Of a stretch of DNA of 64,000 bases, positions 56,690 to 64,000 are shown piece after piece. Position 1 is the stretch's first letter; the number at the start of each line of letters is the position of its first letter. The position numbers and the translations under genes are program-made. This DNA comes from Ryuthela nishihirai (lineage: Eukaryota > Arthropoda > Arachnida > Araneae > Heptathelidae). The stretch covers positions 62,091,901 through 62,155,900 of the forward strand of contig JAWZYU010000009.1 of NCBI GenBank assembly GCA_038380435.1. The letters are read 5' to 3'. The notes beneath the pieces were generated by a model that saw only the letters and a program-made list of their open reading frames with translations, did no database searches and had not been told where the DNA came from.

Positions 56690-56815
56690 AAATTACCCTC
56701 AAGCAACCGCTTGACTCAGAGGTCTGATAGGCGTCTTTCAGTTAAATGCACGTTAAAAAAGATCTGTGAAAAGATAAGATCTCAGCAGGAAGATAACACA
56801 AAAAAGAAGCATTCA
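56690..56815 (-). repeat. SINE-B copy 5 (degenerate)
   Basis: Starts CCCTCAAGCAACCGCTTG and contains CAGAGGTCTGATAGG and ATCTCAGCAGGAAGATAACAC in family order. The tRNA-like head is not recognisable. Confidence 0.65.
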
Positions 56816-56916
56816 TATTTTAAGGAACTCGGCCACCTGGATATAAGGAAAAAGCAATTTAATTACATTTCGTTTGGCATTTGCTTCCTCTACTCTGACT
56901 ATTCCTAAAAACATAG

Positions 56917-57036
56917 TTTTAAGGATAAAGAAACGTAATTTAGATGGCAGCATGTGCGTTATGGATATTTCAGCAAGAAGGAATTGTGTTACAGGCTCTG
57001 TTAGGACACTAATGATGAATCCAATTCGAATTTTGG
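56917..57036 (+). CDS. Candidate internal exon (phase 1-1), unknown protein
   Basis: A pyrimidine-rich tract with a CTGAC branch-like site and ACATAG precedes position 56917. GGTAAGCAC follows at 57036. The 120 bp between is open: LRIKKRNLDGSMCVMDISAR, then RNCVTGSVRTLMMNPIRIL. Entry and exit are both in phase 1. No family is recognised and no neighbouring exon was found, so chance is a real possibility. Confidence 0.2.
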
Positions 57037-57260
57037 GTAAGCACGTGAACAAAAATGACGTTAGTTTTTCTAAAATATTAAGACTTTTTTTTGTTGAATA
57101 TTAATTCATGTTATTTACAAGTTCTTCATAATTACAATGAAAAGAAGAAGATCAAAATTTCTCATATCGAAACCGCGTAAAGAAAGGAAACCAGGACGGC
57201 ATTAAAATGATTTGAGGATTCAGAAAATTCGAAACTTAGTGTGTCATCAGTAACCATCCA

Positions 57261-58404
57261 CAGGGCTGGATCTATTGGGGGGGGGGGGGGGGGGGGGGCT
57301 GAAATCACTTGCCCCACACTTGATCCGGATGCTACCATTGGTTAAAGAGGCAAAAATTATTAAACTTATTTCCATTACCTGTATTTTTCAAGAATTTGTT
57401 TAATTTAATTTTAAGACCTGTAAAAAAGGAGGGGTTAATGATAGTTCGTTGTAAATTAAGTCTTTTGCTCTCCCTTCCACCTTACAATTTTCTGGCTCGC
57501 TCGATTGTGTTCCTGAACCCCTTCCCCAATCCTCGTCGTTTTTTTTTTCTAGATCCGATTTTCTACTTTCGATTCACAAAAAGATTTTTCCTTTTATCTC
57601 TAAAATCCAGAAAAGTGTAGACATTCAAGGGCAGAGAAAAACGAACAAAGCTAAAAATATAGAGGCGGCAAATTTTTGAAAGCGAAATAACTGAGATTAA
57701 CTAATGAAATTAACACAAGAATATTAGATTTTTTTTCACATTGTTTCAGAATACCTCCCTCCCCCCGTAGATAATGTAAATTTCAGAAGAAAAAACATTT
57801 GATAAAACAATTATCAATTATTTTTTGTCGCTTTGCATTTTCTAATTGAGTATTATAAGCAGTTTTATATAAATCTAATTTTCTTTTCATATCATAAATT
57901 TGATAATTTTTCATTTAATTTTTAATTTCATTGCACCAGCACTATTATTAAATTATTCAATTTATATAGTATAATATTATTATTTAATAACAATTAATTT
58001 TAATATTTAAATTTTACGCAAGAAATATATCACATTCAGTAGTAATCAACTGAGAAAATTAATTAATGGACTCCAATACAGTAAAAATCTTCATTTGGAA
58101 ATAAGTTTTAGTTTAATAATGGGAAATTCGGAAACATATAAACTTTTACAAACATATAATATTTTATACCCAAATATAATATTTGGGGTGGGCTGTCGGG
58201 CTTCAGCCCCCAAAAAGCTCAAATCGAAACGAAAAAAAACCTTAATCAAATCTTTTTTCGCACATGAGATGCGCTGGCATCCCCATTTCAGCAAGAAATA
58301 TTTCGGTATTTTCAAAGTATTGAAGCATTTAATATTGAGTTTTGGGTGAAATAATTTTGAAACACTCGGGAGCTCCCTAACCAAAAATCCCGGATGCGCT
58401 CCTG
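57261..58404. mobile_element. Possible non-autonomous hAT-like element
   Basis: The left CAGGGCTGGATCTATTG plus 22-G run and the right (reverse complement) CAGGAGCGCATCCGGGATTT both resemble CAGGGGCGGATC-type hAT ends. The interior is AT-rich without a transposase. The 8-bp flanks do not match, so the assignment is weak. Confidence 0.3.
57495..57557 (+). repeat. Short dispersed module (TCTAGATCCGAT type)
   Basis: CTCGATTGTGTTCCTGAACC, a C-rich tract, then TTTTTTTTTTCTAGATCCGA. Related to 4050-4103 and, inverted, to 55853-55900 and 56143-56195. Confidence 0.55.
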
Positions 58405-58803
58405 CTTAATGTGATTAGCAAAGTATGCTTACAAGCAGCTATTCCACAGCTTTGCAGTCCGCCAAAGAAATTTAGTGAGTGATATGGGAATAAACAGTTA
58501 TTTGCATTGGTAAAGTAGTATGGACAAAGACGTACTCTAAGACTTGAATAAAGTATGCATCTGAATCTAGTAATGCACGACAAAAAGAATATCGTAATGC
58601 TTCTGGCGAATATGAAATGGCTTCAAAGAGACTGCAATTCATTTTTCGACTTTAGTCCCACTACCAATAGGAATTCGAACAAATGGAGGATTCAGAAAAT
58701 ACGAATAGCAGTATTTCATCTCTGCTTATCCAAGTCAAAAACGATTTTTTTTAAGTTAGCTCTTTAAAAAATATACTCTGACACCAAAATGGGTGTAAAG
58801 TGT

Positions 58804-59187
58804 TTGGGTTGTTTCCTCTGTGAAAGGCATTTTATGCACACAATGGGCTATAATGGGCAGGTCACAAGCACCCTAAGGGTTCATAGAAGGTTGAAGATCT
58901 GAAGAGAATGCGATGGAAATCTGTTAGAAGACAGTATCCTCTCTTTATGGTCTTGCAGCGTGTTCTTCATCGTGCACAAGGTAGGGCTCTCTTGCATACC
59001 GCGCTGAAACATAATAACCCATCCGATGGACGGACACAGATGGCTTTTCAAACCCATTGGTGCCCCAATTTACACCTAGGGCAAAGTGGAGGTTTAGCGG
59101 AAATAAATCTGAACGCTAGCACAATTGGGATTCTAACCTGAAATTGCAGATTACGAGCCTGGTGCACTACCGACTGAGCAGCTCTGT
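58804..59187 (-). repeat. SINE-A copy 18
   Basis: Tail GTTTGGGTTGTTTCCTC at the left, head ending CTACCGACTGAGCAGCTC at the right. Diverged but full length. Confidence 0.85.
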
Positions 59188-59189
59188 CC

Positions 59190-61940
59190 CACGTGTATGG
59201 GAGCAAATTCTTGTTCTCAATGCAAACCTAGCTATACACTGTTTCCCATAACCCCCCAAATTTCATATTTCTAGCACGAATATTTCGTTTGTAATATTAA
59301 TTAAATGTTTTACCATTTCCCAAAGCTCTCTCTAACGGTGGAAATTAAAACTATATGAAAATTCTCAAAATGCTGATCTTAATATTTCATTAATACATAT
59401 TCCAGGACAAAAGAATTTTTTCACTTGTCTTCAGACACTAAAAACAAGAGTTGAATGTCTACTGACAGAGAAATGGATGGATGTAGTCGTTCGATGACTA
59501 AGGGAAAACACAGGTTTCTCCTGGATCTCTGGGTAACGTGCCAGATAACCTATTAGTTGAACAACAGAGTCAGTTTTTGCTCAATTGATAAAGTAACTGA
59601 TGCGTTACTACCTGCCAGGAGCTTAATCCCGGGAGACTTCTCACGAAATCCCCGGACACTTCTCACGAAATTGGAAGATTGATTCCACGAGTCATAAACG
59701 GAAGTACAAATAAACTTCCATTTTACATCATAGACATAACATTTTTTTTTAATGTGATAAAACGTGTAGCATGACTCGAAAGTACTAATTAATTTAGAGG
59801 AAAAATTCCTCCTCTCTCGCCAATAGCATCATTTTAATGAAGCCGTTATCACAGCTTCTTTTTAGCAGCACCTAATTGAGTGGCATTCCCAAGAGTTCGT
59901 GATCCTAAAGCCGCAATTAGGGAACCGAGAGCTCAAACCTAAATTTTGAAAGATTCCCAATGAATCAAGGAAGAGATGGTAAACAAATGCGGAGTCCCAT
60001 GTGATCGATGGGGCAAGATGCAATATTGCATAGGTGATCGAATTTATGTAAAAATCGAAAAAACATTTTTTTTTACTTCCAATTTGCTCTTTGATCAGAT
60101 CCAGAAACGGATAATATTTCATTAAGCAACCAGTATACCATTGGGATATTGATGAAGGGGGTACGTGAACTTCTATAATATTCCGTAATAGGATCTGAGG
60201 TATTTTTTTTTACTAACAGCCTATTACTAATATATAATATTGTTATTAAAAATCCAATCTATTTAATAATCTCACACTATGATTTTTATTCTTAAAGTCT
60301 ATTAATATGTTTAAACAATGGATCCTTTTAAGTAAGGTTTGAGTAAATATATTGTTTGGCGGGACGCGTAAGATGTGTCAGTCTTCAGCAAGTTGAAGCT
60401 TTTTTTAAACGTACTGCTACACTTTTTAAAATACAGAGTGTCGGAAAAATATTGGTGGGATTTCGGGAACAAATATGTAGAGAATTGTATACAATTGAAA
60501 GTCTACCTCAAATAGTTTTGAATAGGAATGTTTGCGTTCTGATATGCATGTTCAAAACACGCATTTGTCCAATCGGTATTACACTTCTTGACATAAACAT
60601 TTCATGGCAGATGATGGATTGGTAGTGATGACCAATTCTATAAACGCCAAGTATCCATGGTTTGACACACCTCGTTTTGTGTTATGATTTTCTTTTTGGA
60701 CTTCATGAAAAATTCTGTTTACATGGGCAAAATTCGGAAAATTCTTGAATTATTTAAAAGCCAGACTAAGAGAAGCAAGAAGATATGCCGCAGGTCTTGT
60801 ACTAAATAAACACACTACGGAATGGAAAAAAACTACACAACCTTTGTTAATATGCATCACGATATTACTATTTGTTATATTCATAAGGAAACGAGATCAT
60901 TACGTTAATATAGTTGTCGAATAAATTTATAGTTCCTTGATTTTGTAATTCCTTAATTTTCTTTGATTTAATATAAGGTTAAAAAAAGTTATGCAGTTCA
61001 CTATTAAAAGTATGTGTTTCGTCACCATACTTGCATTATGAGCAGCACTAACAGTTTTATGTGAGAATAATTCTACCACGGAATTCCATTACCATGCTTT
61101 TTCCATTATATACTGAAAATCGGCAATTTGTTAATAAGGTGTATACCTATATTCCATTCCTTTTGAACCATGGAATCTAGGTTGCATTAAAAAGGAACGA
61201 TATAAAATAGGATCTCCGGAAAAAGAGCTGGAAAGAAAAAGAATTCCGGGGAAAGGGGAGGCAGTACCTGGTTAACTGCAAGCAAACTTCATTACCATCA
61301 AATTTCTATCATAAACACATAATGTGAAATATTCGAAAATAGTTTGCAATTTCAAGTTTTTTCCACATTTAGAGGGCGTAGTTTAAACATTTGAGTGAAT
61401 TCGAAAGTGCTAATCTTAATATTTCATCAATACCTATCTAATTCCAAAAGGAATTCTAATTTTGCTGTAATAACAAAACGGACCGACAGACAGACAACAT
61501 TAGATCGCTTATTTTGGAAACGAAAAATGAAAAAATGAACCTGTTTTGTTTCTCGACTTCAACACTGTTTTATAATTATGTGTAAAGAATGGGAAATATA
61601 TTATTTTTTATATATAAAAAAATTCCCATTGTCAAGTGGCAAATATTTTGAACAGTGCATTTTGGCGAAATGTTTTCTTTCATATATGCGCTAAGTTTGC
61701 TCTTTCAACAAAGGAAGAAACTATGAAAATGCTTTCAATATGTTCATTTCTCATTTCGTTTCTTGCTTTTGAATTGGAAACACTACATTTCAGCAAAGTG
61801 GGTTACTGAGATTGAAAAAAGAACGAAAAAACTGCAATTTGAATCTCATAAAGTAATAATGATAACAAAAAAATGCAATGGCTTAAACTTCTAGTATGAC
61901 GGTAAATTATAACTAACGACGAGTAATATATGCATGATAA
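59190..61940. other. AT-rich, nothing recognised
   Basis: 60356-60625 has an 89-codon frame without known motifs. No repeat structure was seen. Confidence 0.4.
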
Positions 61941-61943
61941 ATA

Positions 61944-62074
61944 CACCGAAGAGCCAAAACATTATGACCAGCGTGTCTTTATGCAAATCGAAGCAACTGA
62001 AGATAAACGACGGTGCGTGTGAAGCTCATGAAACGGTATAAAATAACACCTGATTTTAGCACTGTTAACACTGG
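61944..62074 (+). mobile_element. Tc1-like element, left end only
   Basis: CACCGAAGAGCCAAAACATT after TA, then the same subterminal text as 22898-23030 (CAAATCGAAGCAA, AAACGACGG, CGTGTGAAG). No transposase or right end follows. The inverted-terminus bases here match the right end at 24142 better than the mutated left end at 22898. Confidence 0.88.
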
Positions 62075-62438
62075 ACAACACACAAAAAGGCTTTGAGATG
62101 AAAATAGCCAATCTTTATTAATTTCGAGGTGCTGAGAACGAAAATGACAATAAAATTTGTCAATTGGATCTAGTTTAGGAGAGACAGAGATGGTCATGTA
62201 TAAACGACTCAGTCCACATTGAATACATAGGTAACTATTTCGCAACACTGTATTTTAAAGTCCAGATTTCAACATATTGCATTGTATTGCATCAGCCAAC
62301 CATAGACACAAAACCTGGAGGTATTGCATCATTGTCTGATTCAATGTATTGAGTCATGTCTTCGCGGCTTTATGATAGCGGACAAAAGATGATGCAATCG
62401 TTAGTTGTAAGCAACGTCTCGTAGGGTGAGCAAGTCTT

Positions 62439-63997
62439 TTGAGCGACTACCATTTATCCCTGAGTCATAAGTACAACACAAGTGATCCTTGCAGTTTTAA
62501 TATAGCAGTAGTGATGCCTCGTAACTGTGTTAATAGTGAAGATACATTTTGTTACATTTGCGGGGAAGTGACGTTTGCAAGCAAGAAAAGAGCCATCACT
62601 CCAATAGTGAAAGTGGCATATGAGTTTTATTTTAGATGAAAGATCGGGGACCAGGACAAGGCCTGGGTCCCACACATATTCTGCAGTACGTGTGCAAGAA
62701 ATCTTCCAAAGTGACTGAAAGGCGAAAAAGGGGCGATGCTGTTTGCTGTTCCTATGGTTTGGAGAGAGCTAAGCAATCACGCTAATGATTGCTACTTCTG
62801 CATGGTTCCACCTGTTTCTGGATGCATCACAAGGAAAAAGAAGCGAACAATAGCGTACCTGAATATACAATCTGCTCTCCGATCTTATCCGCACGGCGAA
62901 GGCCTTCCCATTCCCGAACCTCCAAAAAATGTTTCAACCACACAATGAGGGAGGTGAACCGTCGTCGGGTTCTCCGTAACCTTCGGTGTCTAATGATTAT
63001 CCATACGTCTGCCACGGTGCGTCATCTGTGCCACATATTCTCACCAAAGAAGAAATGAGCGATCTTGTTCGCTATCTGGAGCTGTCCAAGGCCAAAGCAG
63101 AGTTACTTGGATCAAGACTTAAACAATGGAATCTTCTCAAGGAAAATGTCCGAGTCACTTCATTTCGAACTGGTCATGAGCAGTTTGGCTTTACTTCAGA
63201 AAGGAAGATGCCATTGTATTCTGCTCCGATGTAAATGGCCTGAGGAATGCCCTCAGAATCAAACATGACCCTCTAAAATGGCGATTATTCATAGACTCCT
63301 CGAAATTGAGTTTCAGGCGGTTTTGCTGCATAATGGAAATCGACTTCCATCCATTCCAGTCGGACACGCTGTCTACATTAAAGTAACCTACCATAACCTA
63401 AAACCGCTGTTGAACTGTCTTCAATACAGCAAGTATGGCTGGCATGTCTGTTTTAACTTGAAGGTAGTGTCTCTGTCGATGGGTCTGCAGCTGGGATATA
63501 TATATATATTTTATATTATCTAATAATATACTGTTTCTTATGTGAATGGGACAGCTGAGAAAAGACTTTGCACTACGTGAAGAGAAACTGGCCTCAGAAA
63601 AAATCTCTGGAGGTCGGAGAGAAGAATGTGGAACATCCAGTACTGGCAGAAATGCAAAACATCCTGCTACTGGCCCTACACATCAAACTCGGTGTGATGG
63701 AAAACTTCGTAAAAGCTATGGGCCGGACTGCATCAGCTTTCAAGCACTTGACTGACAAATTCCCTCGACTCAGCTAAGCGAAAATTAAAGAGGGAGTTTT
63801 TGTGTGTCCTCAGATCCGCGAGCTGTTCAGAGGCCAGATGTTTGACAACTTGCTTCAGGGTGATGAGAAAAAGACTTGGGACGCGTTTTGTCTGGTGTCA
63901 ACTAAACTCCTCGGGAATGTCAGGGCAAAAGACTACAAGAAACTGGTTAAAGACATGTTGTCGCTGTATCACAAACTTGGTTGCAATATGTCCTTAA
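62439..63997 (+). pseudogene. Decayed copy of an uncharacterised multicopy protein family (continues past the window)
   Basis: One frame from 62439 to 62948 has TGA stops at 62637 and 62712. It contains three cysteine pairs that may bind zinc: FCYICGE, FCSTCARN and DCYFCMVP. After frameshifts come LSKAKAELLGSRLKQWNLL (63086), HDPLKWRLFIDSS (63268), AVLLHNGNRLPSIPVGHAVY (63315), ALHIKLGVMENFVKAMGRTA (63676) and KIKEGVFVCPQIRELF (63784). I recall similar proteins, in many copies, in arthropods and cnidarians with no assigned function, probably element-borne. At least three frame changes plus stops show this copy is dead. The C-terminus lies outside the window. Confidence 0.6.
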
Positions 63998-64000
63998 AGA

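Noticed and set aside
59575..59640. tRNA-like text TTGCTCAATTGATAAAGTAA with a later GCTTAATCCCGGGAG
   Set aside because: The B box is too degenerate and no matching body was found. It could not be told from chance.
60356..60625. 89-codon frame
   Set aside because: No recognisable features, and surrounding DNA is plain AT-rich.
62637..62639. In-frame TGA at a position where I would expect Cys, considered as selenocysteine
   Set aside because: A second TGA at 62712 and later frameshifts show general decay, and no SECIS-like hairpin can be judged here.

Overview
This is AT-rich, intron-and-repeat-type eukaryotic DNA. Nothing in it looks prokaryotic. The mix of elements (tRNA-derived SINEs, CR1/RTE-like LINEs, Tc1/mariner, pogo/Tigger and hAT transposons, and a gypsy-like gag with a long Lys/Glu repeat) fits an arthropod, perhaps a chelicerate. 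That placement is an inference from remembered family resemblance, not from a search. No complete host gene is visible. Two short stretches (36455-36600 on minus, 56917-57036 on plus) have exon-like reading frames beside good splice signals and are the only host-gene candidates.

Layout. 1-2.9 kb: tRNA-like SINE pieces, a 19-bp perfect hairpin, and a hAT transposase relic in one frame with four stops. 4.5-6.7 kb: 5'-truncated LINE on minus with a (GAT)n tail. 7.1-9.5 kb: a dispersed repeat and a 2-kb element with about 95-bp inverted termini. 9.8-13.4 kb: four SINE-A copies and a LINE scrap. 13.6-18.1 kb: a LINE 3' tail next to a nearly full-length decayed LINE (PHD-like ORF1, endonuclease, RT). 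19.2-19.7 kb: a foldback. 20.9-22.8 kb: three SINE-A copies and a perfect 114-bp tandem duplication. 22.9-24.1 kb: Tc1-like element. 26.1-28.4 kb: a GACCTTTGACC-type repeat and an internally deleted Tigger set between two diverged direct repeats. 29.9-33.7 kb: a mariner interrupted by a SINE, abutting a Tc1-like element interrupted by a retroposon. 34.1-34.8 kb: four 170-176 bp satellite units. 35-39.8 kb: five SINE-A copies and the minus-strand exon candidate. 38.9-42.2 kb: a gypsy-like LTR element with gag joined to the end of RNase H by deletion. 46-48.8 kb: a deleted mariner, dispersed repeats and an RT relic. 50-59 kb: tandem repeats, SINEs and a 78-bp TA-flanked miniature element. 61.9-64 kb: a Tc1 end and a decayed member of an uncharacterised multicopy protein family that runs off the window.

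The strongest single observation is the SINE here called SINE-A: 18 copies in 64 kb. It is about 385 bp with a tRNA-like head, a long conserved body and an (A)ACAACCCAACCC end. Several copies have 11-13 bp target duplications, including one 5'-truncated copy. The sequence also gives a relative insertion history: mariner, then SINE-A inside it; Tc1 beside the mariner, then a retroposon inside the Tc1. All transposases seen are broken, so nothing here appears autonomously active.
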